A DNA stretch of 64,000 nucleotides. Origin: Melitaea cinxia. Its lineage: Eukaryota > Arthropoda > Insecta > Lepidoptera > Nymphalidae. Positions 29,301 to 37,300 of the stretch are shown piece by piece. The notes below the pieces were generated by a model. That model ran no database searches and had not been told where the DNA came from. It was given only the letters and a program-made list of their open reading frames with translations. Positions within the stretch are counted from its first letter, which is position 1. The number at the start of each line of letters is the position of its first letter. Made by a program: the position numbers and the translations under genes. Location: the NCBI RefSeq assembly GCF_905220565.1, contig NC_059413.1, forward strand, positions 12,377,501 to 12,441,500, written 5' to 3'.

Positions 29301-30309
29301 TTCACTTTATAAATTAAAGGCAAAGTAATGCTTTAAAATTAATGAATTATGTAAGAATGTAGTTTAAAATCATTTATGTGTAAAATACTAATAACATTGT
29401 TGGTAAACAAGTATTTTATAGTAATATATTATATAATAATTTTATTGAACAAGTTATTACATAAATAATTCTTCTTTCTAAGCTATGTTTGTATTTGAAT
29501 ATTTGTAAATAGTTTTTTGTGTTATTGTATGAGTCATTTTTTGTTTTTATTTAAAAAATACATTCGATTTTTACTATTAAAATTTTGTAACAGATCTTTT
29601 AAGTCATAACTATATAATAATGATACATTAAATACCGTAAATTATATAAATATTTTTTACTATAAATATGATTTGGTAAAGAAAATATTAAAAAACATAG
29701 TTTACTTTTTTTAAAAAAGTATAAGGATATGTTTTAACTTTATTAATTAATATTGTTTAATCTTTAAAATCTTAACTTAAGCCCTGTGTGTAAAGTGATA
29801 AGATACAATTGTATATGTATAGGTTTTATTACATAGCCATAATGAATTGGCTGTTATTATAATAATCAAAATATAAAAACCGTTGATTAAATTTTAAAAA
29901 AACTAGGCTTTCATTTATTAATCATATAATTTATTTTATTCAAATTGTTTAAATATTATTAAGTATTTTATATGCAGACGAATACGTGTAGTAAATAAAA
30001 TCGATCGATTTAAACGTGTATTAAATATAATAACATCGTCTAATATTTTATACCCATATTAACTTCATTTAAAAAACATTACTCTATTCAGGTCTTTACA
30101 CAAAAAAAAACGACTTTCACTCGTAAGTAACCACTACCGGATAAACATATCGCTGTATAGATTTCATTTCATTAGCAATTGTAAACAACTGAACAAACAA
30201 TGAAGTAGGACATATTTCGTACCTTGTTAAAAATTCTCCGCCAATACAAATCCGATCTCGTCGGAGTCAACGGTATCGAGACCGTTGCTTCTCGTTGAGC
30301 CGCAGGCAT
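2235..30309 (-). CDS. rho-4: Rhomboid-4-like EF-hand intramembrane serine protease (whole gene, six exons)
   Basis: Joining six minus-strand exons (30309-30223, 20378-20120, 4826-4622, 4140-3927, 3498-3348, 2380-2235) gives 1062 nt and 353 aa. All junctions are GT-AG with matching phases. Residues 31-42 and 69-80 are two canonical EF-hand loops (DKDNDGRISYVE and DRDNSGYLDFAE). The polytopic rhomboid domain follows: first membrane segment about 126-145, HVGVVHLLVN (182-191), catalytic Ser239 in GASGG, and catalytic His299 in AHLGGAVAG. Family knowledge: rhomboids cleave membrane proteins inside the bilayer with a Ser-His dyad. EF-hand members such as Drosophila rhomboid-4 and vertebrate RHBDL3 have cytosolic calcium-binding N-termini. 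The length suits the family. The start is the first in-frame ATG after an upstream stop. Orthology to rho-4 rather than another RHBDL is inferred from domain layout. Confidence 0.92.
3050..3359 (-). repeat. Diverged tandem duplication covering the end of rho-4 exon 5 and its donor
   Basis: On the minus strand, the segment from 3359 to about 3224 (last 12 bases of exon 5 plus intron start) is repeated from about 3223 to 3050. Both units begin with a GGTGG-GCTGTTG-CGGTAT pattern and end in 'TATTGTTTAGCT'. The second unit keeps a donor-like CG|GTATGT at 3208. Reading through to it meets an in-frame TAG soon after 3348, so it is probably unused. Confidence 0.75.
3348..3498 (-). CDS. rho-4: rho-4-like exon 5 (catalytic His exon)
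   Basis: The acceptor is CACAG|AAT and the donor is G|GTATAT, ending in phase 1. Residues 256-305 start NWAEMEF, include a hydrophobic helix (about 263-276), and end GYMAHLGGAVAG with catalytic His299. The donor is followed by a diverged copy of the exon end. Confidence 0.93.
3927..4140 (-). CDS. rho-4: rho-4-like exon 4 (catalytic Ser exon)
   Basis: The acceptor is TTTTAG|C, which completes a Gly codon, and the donor is ATG|GTAAGT. Residues 185-255 include VVHLLVNLL with conserved Asn191, then the loop, then LAGASGGVYALI with nucleophile Ser239. The open frame continues at both ends past the exon, but splice phase fixes these limits. Confidence 0.95.
4622..4826 (-). CDS. rho-4: rho-4-like exon 3 (first membrane segment)
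   Basis: The acceptor is ACACAG|AC and the donor is GG|GTGAGT. Residues 117-183 run GTYEEEYTCWPPAICMILIS, the first transmembrane helix, a loop, and WRFLTYMLVHV before the split Gly184. The YTCWPP motif just before the first helix is characteristic of animal RHBDL rhomboids. A plus-strand open frame over this exon is its shadow. Confidence 0.93.
8185..8340 (+). repeat. tRNA-derived SINE, 3' part
   Basis: Carries the body and tail of the family ('cagcgtggtggattaagct', then 'ccagcagtgggatgt'), with the tRNA-like head missing. Confidence 0.7.
8548..8825 (+). repeat. Interspersed repeat, 'accgacttcaa' family
   Basis: Opens with 'aattgtgtttgctcgcaag' and closes with 'gtcgaattgagaacc' before a degraded 'gacggtta'. 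Diverged. Other copies are at 14970, 15224, 21036, 23150, 44415, 47800, 58430 and 62515. I do not know the class with confidence. Confidence 0.6.
9005..9185 (+). repeat. tRNA-derived SINE, head and body
   Basis: A box-A-like 'gtcggtgtaacggtcac' and a box-B-like 'gcaagttcgatcctcgcac' are spaced as in a tRNA promoter. The body follows ('gtttgccgtggtctaggtgt', 'ccccaccgtgcctcg'). The head does not fold as a functional tRNA gene and runs straight into SINE body. Confidence 0.75.
11150..11865 (+). mobile_element. Helitron-like element carrying an inserted SINE
   Basis: Begins A|TCGATACAAATAAATAAAA and ends 'ggcacgtCTAG|T', giving the 5' TC, 3' CTAG and A-T target expected for Helitrons. No Rep/helicase is present, so it is non-autonomous. 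The middle (about 11283-11602) is an RTE-tailed SINE, flanked by two diverged copies of 'ctaaatg.atatggatgtat'. A second copy of this Helitron family starts at 59808. Confidence 0.7.
11283..11602 (+). repeat. RTE-tailed SINE
   Basis: Nearly full copy, from 'tagccacctcatctcttcc' through 'gccgaagacgggcagcagcg' and 'aacccgcctgcccagcgtg' to the tail 'cagcagtggactgtataga'. It is nested inside a Helitron-like element. Confidence 0.8.
12215..12395 (+). repeat. RTE-tailed SINE, 5'-truncated
   Basis: Starts within the 'gaagacttcatcatcttcgg' part of the body and ends with the tail 'cagcagtggactgcgatagg', followed by 'tgatgatgag'. Confidence 0.75.
13000..13484. repeat. Near-perfect inverted repeat, about 219-bp arms
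   Basis: The left arm 13000-13218 and right arm 13265-13484 are reverse complements with only scattered mismatches, around a loop of about 46 bp. The outer ends of both arms carry 'cccgcctgcgtgaagaac' (or its complement) next to A/T tracts. Matching open frames on both strands are a by-product of the symmetry. It is consistent with a foldback element or hairpin-RNA locus. No transposase is present. Confidence 0.85.
14451..14640 (-). mobile_element. Helitron-like remnant, minus orientation
   Basis: Starts A|CTAGCGACCCGCCCCGAC, the complement of a Helitron 3' end. The body includes 'gcatcaaaatccgttgtgta'. The distal end is unclear. Confidence 0.5.
14670..14963 (+). mobile_element. Helitron-like element, non-autonomous
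   Basis: Starts A|TCTATAATATAAAAATGAG and ends 'cgccgggtcagCTAG|T'. It has a canonical 5' TC, 3' CTAG and A-T target. About 294 bp and no coding capacity. Confidence 0.7.
14970..15660 (+). repeat. Two or more copies of the 'accgacttcaa' repeat in tandem
   Basis: 'aattgtgtttgc..gcaaacgaa' occurs near 14980 and again near 15227. Both are followed by 'accgacttcaa' and by 'gggatcccatcatcagatcc'. The array ends with 'gaagtcggtta' near 15650. This suggests insertion of one copy beside or into another. Confidence 0.65.
18060..18160 (+). mobile_element. RTE-type LINE 3' end remnant
   Basis: Matches the last part of the RTE copy at 38400-38500: 'attgccggtgtaggctggat', then 'tgtccagcagtggactgc'. The coding frame is broken. 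Confidence 0.7.
18215..18449 (+). mobile_element. Helitron-like element, first of a head-to-tail pair
   Basis: Starts A|TCTATTATATAAAATTCTC and ends 'gccgagtcagCTAG|T'. Non-autonomous. The second element begins at the very next base. Confidence 0.7.
18450..18671 (+). mobile_element. Helitron-like element, second of a head-to-tail pair
   Basis: Starts TCTTATATACC directly after the first element's CTAG and ends 'gcggggtcagCTAG|T'. The body shares 'attctcgtgtc', 'gaaattttgtgtgcatat' and 'gtaggtctgagaat' with its neighbour, but the two have diverged. Confidence 0.7.
20120..20378 (-). CDS. rho-4: rho-4-like exon 2 (EF-hands)
   Basis: The acceptor is TTTCAG|TAC and the donor is G|GTGAGT. Residues 30-115 contain both EF-hand loops, with all liganding positions acidic or polar as in functional EF-hands: D31, D33, D35, E42 and D69, D71, S73, D77, E80. 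The exon is more GC-rich than its surroundings, which fits coding DNA. Confidence 0.95.
20690..20895 (+). mobile_element. Helitron-like 5' part
   Basis: Shows 'tctatacttaatattataaa' and then 'gaacgcgctaatctcaggaa', a frequent repeat in insect genomes that I associate with Helitrons. The 3' CTAG end is not seen. A short piece of the same repeat recurs near 21800. Confidence 0.45.
21036..21262 (+). repeat. Interspersed repeat, 'accgacttcaa' family
   Basis: 'cgaaaaaaaaaaccgacttc' opens it and 'gtcgaattgagaacctcc' closes it. The middle is shorter than in the 62.5-kb copy. Confidence 0.6.
22660..22890. repeat. SINE and RTE tail fragments
   Basis: A (CTCA)n tract leads into a short minus-oriented RTE-tailed SINE piece (22678-22755, 'ccactgctggacataggtct'). 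A plus-oriented tail of a different RTE subfamily follows (about 22800-22890, 'aggcctatgtacagcaatgg'). Confidence 0.6.
23150..23412 (-). repeat. Interspersed repeat, 'accgacttcaa' family
   Basis: Minus-oriented copy: 'gaaaccaggatctgatgatg' in the middle and 'gtttgcgagcaaacagaatt' at the end. Confidence 0.65.
24524..24745 (-). mobile_element. Helitron-like remnant, minus orientation
   Basis: Begins A|CTAGCTTACCTGGCGAAC, the complement of a CTAG-ending Helitron 3' terminus. The body includes 'gcaaatttaatctcgcaaat'. Confidence 0.45.
25795..26035. repeat. Interspersed repeat, 'caagcgtacggctcacc' family
   Basis: Contains 'aaacaagcgtacggctcacc' and 'attaccgtagcttatagac', and ends near 'cccagtcgcgcttctcc'. 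Related copies are at 36555-36725 and 55195-55390. Confidence 0.7.
26775..27115 (-). repeat. RTE-tailed SINE
   Basis: Minus-oriented copy running from the tail complement ('cagtccactggtggacacag') through 'gggcaggcgggttggtgac' to the head complement ('cgacacccacgggaagag'). Open frames here are SINE-derived. Confidence 0.8.
28225..28315 (+). repeat. tRNA-derived SINE fragment
   Basis: 'gcaggttgaatccccgccca' resembles a B box and is followed by 'tgtgctgtggtctgggct', as in other copies. Confidence 0.5.
28406..28665 (+). mobile_element. RTE-type LINE 3' end remnant (second subfamily)
   Basis: The plus frame encodes a stretch with GKRSKGRQMKRWEDELQKVV, then breaks. A second short frame reads EEAYVEGQAV just before the tail. 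This resembles the C-terminus of RTE-type endonuclease/reverse transcriptase proteins of insects. It differs from the 38-kb subfamily, which ends GEAYVQQWTAIG. Confidence 0.65.
30223..30309 (-). CDS. rho-4: rho-4-like exon 1 (start codon)
   Basis: ATG at 30309-30307 starts a 29-codon exon, MPAAQREATVSIPLTPTRSD then LYWRRIFNK, ending at donor AAG|GTACGA. Joined to exon 2 it completes the first EF-hand helix and loop (RRIFNK|YDKDNDGRISY). That match supports a very short exon with no open frame long enough to stand out. An in-frame stop lies upstream with no other Met between. Confidence 0.9.
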
Positions 30310-30737
30310 TATTAAACTCAAAAATCCACGAAAATTCTTTATTTTCTTACTATATTATATATATAACAAGAATTAACACATTATAACACGTTCGTATCTA
30401 GGGCTTTATGGTGCATTTTCATGATCGATTTATTAGAAACGCGCGATAAGATAAAGATTTCGATTATTATGTACGTTTTAATAAGTTTGTTTATTTTATA
30501 AGATAACGCAAGGATAGAACCTCCCCGAGTTCGTAATGTTAAACAACTGAATGATTCAGAATGATTATAATAATAAATATTTGTGAGCTACGAACGAATG
30601 AATAGTAATAGTCGACTCGCGTTTGACTCGAGTCTGTTTTGTACACTTGACAGATCGTAGTGACATAAGGTAACTGAATGAAACATCTTTAGTCGAGTGA
30701 ATGAGGTGATCATTTATTTATTATTATAATATTATTA

Positions 30738-30790
30738 TGATTAGTTATATCTATATTTATTTAATAAATAAATTTAGATATAACTAATCA
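30738..30790. repeat. AT-rich palindrome in the shared promoter region
   Basis: 'tgattagttatatcta' (30738-30753) is perfectly complementary to 30775-30790. The 21 bases between are themselves nearly palindromic, so about 53 bp could form one hairpin or cruciform. Confidence 0.85.
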
Positions 30791-31081
30791 TTGATGTTAT
30801 ATTTTCTATTAGCTTTTATTGTGTTTTCTTCTCAAGTTGTAAATGTTTTTTGTTTGGATTCTTTAAACGCTAAAGTAATCATCGATTAGTGCTACTTTAT
30901 ACCTAAAATTGTTGAAAATAATTAAAAAACAAGACTAAAAATGAAACTTTTAAATTACTAGTAACTGAAAATACTTTTTGAATAATTATTAGATATACAA
31001 ATAATTTTAACACATTAAAGAATTTGTGATAATTTAAACACATAAAAGTTTTTTTGGTTTTAGAACGTAACGTCAAATTCG

Positions 31082-31095
31082 GTTTCCATGGTAAC
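31082..31095. promoter_or_regulatory. X-box (RFX factor binding site) upstream of MKS1
   Basis: GTTTCCATGGTAAC matches the ciliary X-box consensus RYYNYYWWRRNRAC at every position and is an almost perfect inverted repeat. It ends 173 bases before the MKS1 start codon. RFX factors drive ciliary genes through such sites in worms, flies and vertebrates. Use here is inferred from position and gene identity. Confidence 0.8.
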
Positions 31096-31268
31096 GCCAT
31101 TAACATTGTATTGTAAACATAACCTCTACATGACTATAGATAAGACTTATTGTTGTTAAGTTTATTTAACACAATTTTATTGCTAATTAAAAGGTTATCA
31201 GTTTTAAATAAATGACTAAGCAGTATAATTGAAAAATCCTCAGAAGGAATATAATTTTTCATGTTATA

Positions 31269-31345
31269 ATGGAGCGACTAAAGAAACATAATAAAATTGC
31301 AGGCGTTTATTGGCTAAAAGAATCGCTAGAAAACATAACAATTGT
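31269..31345 (+). CDS. MKS1: MKS1 exon 1 (start codon)
   Basis: ATG at 31269 (MERLKKHNKIAGVYWLKES then LENITI), ending in phase 2 at donor GT|GTTAGT. The frame continues past the donor, but joining at GT|C gives ITIVIKVKSKEEIM, which fits exon 2. An earlier ATG at 31261 is followed by a stop after one codon. Confidence 0.85.
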
Positions 31346-34300
31346 GTTAGTTTTGTTAAATAATATGTTTTTGGTTTATATTAACAACCGCTTTGATATA
31401 GTGGTGTGTGCGCTATGTACGCGGCTAAAACACCAACGGTTTGCGGGTTCGATTCCCGCTCGGGATGGATATTTATATTTGTACAGATATTTCTTTCCGG
31501 GTTAAATATTTTTGTAGGTCTTTCCACCGTTCCTAGAAGAGCACTTTTAGCTGTCGGTACTCAGGTACTCATAGTAAAGAATGTATCTGCCAACCCGCAG
31601 TTGAGCAGTGTGGTGGATCACTTCACCTACACGGAGAAAGAGGCCTATGCCCAGCAGTGGCATATTACATGCTGAATCTTTATCGTTGGTAAAATTTTAA
31701 TCATCATCATCATCATCACAGCAGTCCACTACTGGACATAGGCCTCCACAAGTTCACGACAAAAATGGCGTGAACTCATGTGTTTTGCCCATTATCACCA
31801 CGCTCGGCAGGCGGGTTGGTGACCGCAGGGCTGGCTTTGTCGTACCGAAGACGCTGCTGCCCGTCTTCGACCTGTCTATTTCAAAAGCCAGCAGTTGGAT
31901 GGTTATCCCGCCATCGGTCGGCTTTTTAAGTTCCAAGGTAGTAGTGGAACTGTGTTATCCCTAAAAAATTTGAATACATTCCATTATTCTTTTTTTTTAG
32001 CATAAAAGTGAAATCTAAAGAAGAAATAATGACGTTACCAAAGTTTGACGAGTACAAAGAACGGTCTTATGAAGAAAATCTACACGTATTAAATCAAAAT
32101 AAAATAGATGAATACAAGTTTAAATGGCAAGAAAAGGTATTTTCTACTCATGAGTTTCAAAAATATTCTGACCCTTACAATTGTAGCACGGAAACAGAAA
32201 TGAAATATCATGAGATGATTAAGGATCCAAATGTTAAGCCACAAAAAGTATTTACATATCTAGATGAAGACTATCATCTGCCTTTGCCTATTTTTGAAAA
32301 GAAAAATAAACTGGCCTCTATTCGAAAATTAAATGCTTGTTTTGAAAAATTAAATATCAATAATATAGGAAGTTTTAAAAATGATTCAACTTCAGTGGTA
32401 CATCTGTTCAAAAGTCAGGAAAATATTTCAGGTGATGAACAATGGATGACGATGCATATTGTGTTAGATAATTCTGAATATAATGAGTAAGTTTACATTT
32501 TGAAATCATAATACATTTTCTTTTTTTGGTTAGTGGGTAGATTCATATCATTTTGTAGATGTTTTTTAAAGTTCCTTAGTTGATATCTCTCTCGCATACT
32601 TATTATTATCAAAATTATATATCATCTTATTTTGATAGTTTTTTTTTTATAAATCATAAACTTATTAGTTATTGTACAAAATGTCTCTATTTACATCATC
32701 ATCATCATTACAGCCTATACAGTCCACTGCTGGACATAGGCCTCCACAAGTTTACGCCAAAAATAATGTGAACTCATGTGTTTTGCCCATAGTCACCACG
32801 TTGGGCAGGCGGGTTGGTGACCGCAGTACTATCTTTGTCGCACCGAAGACGCTGCTGCCCGTCTTCGGCCTGTGTATTTCAAAGCCAGCAGTTGGATGGT
32901 TATCCCGCCATCGGTCGGCTTCTTAAGTTCCAAGGTGGTTGTGGAACCTTGTTATCCCTTAGTCGCCTCTTACGACACCCACGGGAAGAGAGGGGGTGGC
33001 TAAATTCTTTAGTGCCGTAGCCACACAGCACCTCTATTTACATATACATAAAAAATATACATAAAATTACATTATTTACTTTACAGAAAATCACAAATTC
33101 TTTTCAAACAAGAATGTAACCTGCTTTCTCTACGTCACAATGTTACTAAAAACTACCTCATCGTGCTGCCAGATGTAAATAATTTGCAATTTAACCCATA
33201 TAACATAGAAGATGGAGACAGTACCCTGGGATATGAGTATGGAGTGGAGATTGACTTTGGGAGGGAAGAGACAGGGGAAGATTCAGAAGAATTAGTATGT
33301 ATAAGAATATTATTTTATTCTATCAGTATCCGCTAGACCACACTGGAGCAGCGTGGTGGATAGGAAGGTCTGATCACTTTCTCGTATGAAGAAAGAGGTC
33401 TATCTCTAATAGTGGGATGTTACGGGCTGAAACGTTAAAATGATCTGCAGTTGAATTATTTTCTATTTCTTGACTGTAGTTGAGTAGATATTCTCAGAAT
33501 GAATTGAAAAAGATTGTGGGTATTCTAACATTTTTAACCGCACATGATAAACATTTGTATTGGCCATACAGATGTTTGCCGTGGTCTGGGTGTTTGTGCA
33601 GTCCTTGTGGGTCTCCCGACCGTGCCTCAGAGAGTACGTTAAGCCATCGGTCCCGGTTGTTATCATGTATACCTGATAGCGATAGTTACTCATAGTAGGG
33701 AATATATCCCCAATCTGCATTGGAGCAGCGTGGTGGATTAAGCTGCGATCCTTCTCCTACATGGGGAAAGAGGCCTATGCCCAGTAGTGGGATATTACAG
33801 GCTGAAGCGTGTAACATTTTTACCCTGATTCCTCACCACGATATGAGTTTTAGACAAAGGCACCCGAAAACTCCACGGCATCAGGCCAAAAGGAACATAA
33901 CTAAGATCCATAAATCGGAGTGGATATTTGTTCAAATATATATATTTTCCCCGAATAAGAATAGCCACTACACAAGAGCGAAAGCTAAATTTCATTGTCA
34001 TCCGGATTTTGCTTTTTCCAGTTGAATAATTTATTCAAGAAATGGGAAAAGAAGAAAAGACGATTATTAAGTTTTCTGATGCCACCTCAAGGTATGAAGA
34101 AAACTTTTGTTACGTTTGAGATTGTCTCAGCTTCAGAATTCGAGATGGACAATTTGTACATTGATTTTCAAATAAAGGTAAGGTTTGGTAAATACTTTGA
34201 TCACCAGAAATAATCATCATTACAGCCTATACAGTCTACTGCTGGACATAGGCCTCCACAAGTTTACGCCAAAAATAACGTGAACTCATGTGTTTTGCCC

Positions 34301-37300
34301 ATAGTCACCACGCTGGGCAGGCGGGTTGGTGACCGCAGTATTGGCTTTATCGCACCGAAGACGCTGCTGCCCGTCTTCGGCCTGTGTATTTCAAAGCCAG
34401 CAGATGGATGGTTAACCCGCCATCGGTCGGCTTTTTAAGTTTCAAGGTAGTAGTGGAACTGTGTTATCCCTAAAAAATTTAAATACATTCCATTATTCTT
34501 TTTTTTTTAGTATAAAAGTGAAATCTAAAGAAGAAATAATGACGTTACCAAAGTTTGACGAGTACTAAGAAAGGTCTTATGAAGAAAATCTACACGTATT
34601 AAATCAAAATAAAACCGATGGCGGGATATCCATCGAACTGCTGGCTTTGAAATACACAGGCCGAAGACAGGCAGCAGCGTCTTCGGTGCGACAAAGCCAG
34701 CCTGTGGTCTCCAACCCGCCTGCTCAACGTGGTGACTATGGGCAAAACACATGAGCTCACGCCATTTTTGGGGCGAACTTGTGGAGACCTATGTCCAGCA
34801 GTGGACTGTATAGGCTGCAGTGATGAGCTATGTCTAGCTAGTGAAAGAACTGGATGACAAAATTACGATTGCCTCAGCCTAACTTTTTCGAATATTTGTT
34901 AGACATTACTAAAATATCCTATAAATTGTTAGTTAGAAAGCCAATAAATGTCAATATGGTTAATTTGTCTTTGTCATAGATTTCAGATGATATAACAGTC
35001 AACGGTGATCGTAAGGGCAGAACACATGTGAGTAAATCTTCTAGAACAGAAGATGACGATAAATGGAGTTATGGACACGTGCTTGAATTGGAGTTGGAGT
35101 ATGCTATTGGAATAGGTAAATTATTTATACTTTAATTATTTATTTTCAAGGATTTTTTGCTACTAAGGGATCGTCCAATAATCACGAGATGTTTCAACAA
35201 CCGATGTACGCAACGGTTGCTAGGCAACCAGCTGTTTGCGGGTTTAATTTCCGCTCGATATGGATATTTGTATTTGTACAAAGATTTCTTTTCGGTGTGG
35301 ATATCTGTCCTTGTGGGACTTAACACCGTACCTCGGAGAGCACTTAAAGCTGTTGTTCCCGTTTGGTATAAAAAAGTCAAAAATCTAAATTTTCTCGTCA
35401 ATAAGTAAAAGTCTAAACTGTGTCATCGATAACATTAACTAAATTTATAGATATTTGAAATCCATTGTATTTAAACTTTCAATATACATTTTAGATCACA
35501 GCTAAATAATACTGTTTTCGGTAAAGCTTTAGATTAGGTAAAACCGAATTTCGGGACCGTGGGGGGATGGGGGGGGAGAGGGTGGGGAACGCTACCCCTG
35601 GTACCACTGTCACACCTCGGAACCCCATGGTTATGGAGATAACCATGGTTAAAGTTTTGAGGTTAAAAGAAGAATTTCGAAAGTTAGAGGAACGCTTGGC
35701 TCCGGCGCTGCGGGAAGTGCAGCCCTTCCGCCCTTGCGTGCGAAAGCACGCTCACTCATGCTCCGTTCCGCAGCGGAGGCTGGTCGCCTTCGGCGACCAG
35801 CCTCAGCCGCTCCTCTACGCATTCGTTCGCGCGCTTTCGCACGGCGGGCGAGGGCTGCCCTCCCTCCGCGCCTCCGCGGCACAAAAAAAACACTCTAGGG
35901 GTAGGACAGACCAAGACCACGTGGACAGTGGGGTGCTCTGATTCGGTTTTGGGTATTTTTCGAATTTCTAAACCTATATTCTAGCACGCAAAGTTACTAA
36001 TTTTATTAGAATATTATGTCTGACGCGTTATTTTGTTTAAAAATGTCGATTTGTCAGTCGTTAAGCGTCAGTTCGTATCGTTTGTTGATCTTGCAATCGA
36101 GATCGTTTTTACGTAAATTAGTTCGAAAATAAAATGTGAAAGTTGGTGAATGGAGCATATGAGTGCACTTCCCGCTGCACCGGAGTTAAGGTGGAGTCAG
36201 ACACGGAGCTCTAAGGTATTGTAATATCTCTGAATCACGTAAAGTTAACCCCAAAACTTCAAACACGATATCTTCGAAACCACGGGGTTTACGCGAAACG
36301 CACACTACGGGGGGCTAAAAAACCCACCCTCCCCACCACCCTTTACCCTCCCACCCCCATTTCACCCCATAAATTGGAGGCCACTTAACTAACGAATGAC
36401 TAATTCTTCTTCTAACCTCAAAACTTTAACCATCGATATCTCCATAACCATGGGGTTCCGAGGTGTGATAGTGGTACCAGGGGTAGTGTTCCCCACCCTC
36501 CCCTCCCCCATCCCCCCACGGTCCCGAAATTCGGTTTTACCTAATCTAGATCTTAGCCCTGTTTTCAAGCAGTATTGTGTTCCTGTTGGTGAGTAAGGTG
36601 ACCAGAGCTCCTGGGGGGATTGGGGATTGGGACGGCCACGTGCTTGCGGTGCTGCTGGTGTTGCAAGCGTCTATAAGCTACGGTAATCTCTTACCATCAG
36701 GTGAGCCGTACGCTTGTTTGTCGATCTAGTGGTATAAAAAAAACAGCAATAAATTAATACCTAAATTTGCAGAAATAAGTCCATTAAAGATCATTCTAGA
36801 AGCGATATCAGTGGACTGGTGGGGGCGACACCGTACAGAAGGGTATAGCTGTCTCACTTTAACACTAGAACCCGGTGAATATAAACAGATTCTGTCCTGC
36901 TCTAGACCTGAAGAGTTAGACATCGTGGAAGCAGAGAGTAGGAGATTCTTTGTTGGAGGTTGCCATTTGATAAAGGATTTGGATGTATTGATCAATCCAC
37001 AGTTGCATGTGAGAAGTATTTATATTCGGTATCCGACCATAATAAATGGACATCGACTTTAGGACAGAGACAATCGGGTAATTTCGATTTCTCTCGACTC
37101 TTTTTTTCGAGGGTTTTTTTTTTTAATATTGTATATATTTAATCAACCAGAAAATAAGGAAGGTCTGGGGTCTGGGATCTTGGACTATAACGTGCTACGA
37201 AGTCGAAATTAGCCGGTTTTCTCTGTCCAAAGATCGAAGTTCATTATTTATGGCCGTGTACTGTACCTACTAGACTATTAGATGAGTAGACATAGAATCT

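Larger units (their letters stand above)
20379..30222 (-). other. rho-4-like intron 1 (9.8 kb)
   Basis: Contains Helitron-like pieces (20690-20895, about 21790-21860, 24520-24745), 'accgacttcaa' repeats, one RTE-tailed SINE and fragments of others, and an RTE remnant at 28406-28665. Otherwise it is AT-rich DNA. No additional exon was recognised. Confidence 0.75.
30310..31268. promoter_or_regulatory. Divergent intergenic region between rho-4-like gene and MKS1
   Basis: 959 bp separate the two start codons on opposite strands, so promoters and 5' UTRs of both genes must lie here or share space. It contains an AT-rich palindrome (30738-30790) and an RFX X-box (31082-31095). No SINE or LINE is recognised here, unlike most of the window. 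Confidence 0.6.

Noticed and set aside
34525..34752. 75-codon minus frame
   Set aside because: Spans the broken MKS1 exon copy and a SINE in antisense.
35567..35941. Arg/Ala- and Pro-rich frames on both strands
   Set aside because: Produced by the GC-rich core of the inverted-repeat element. No codon bias or motif.
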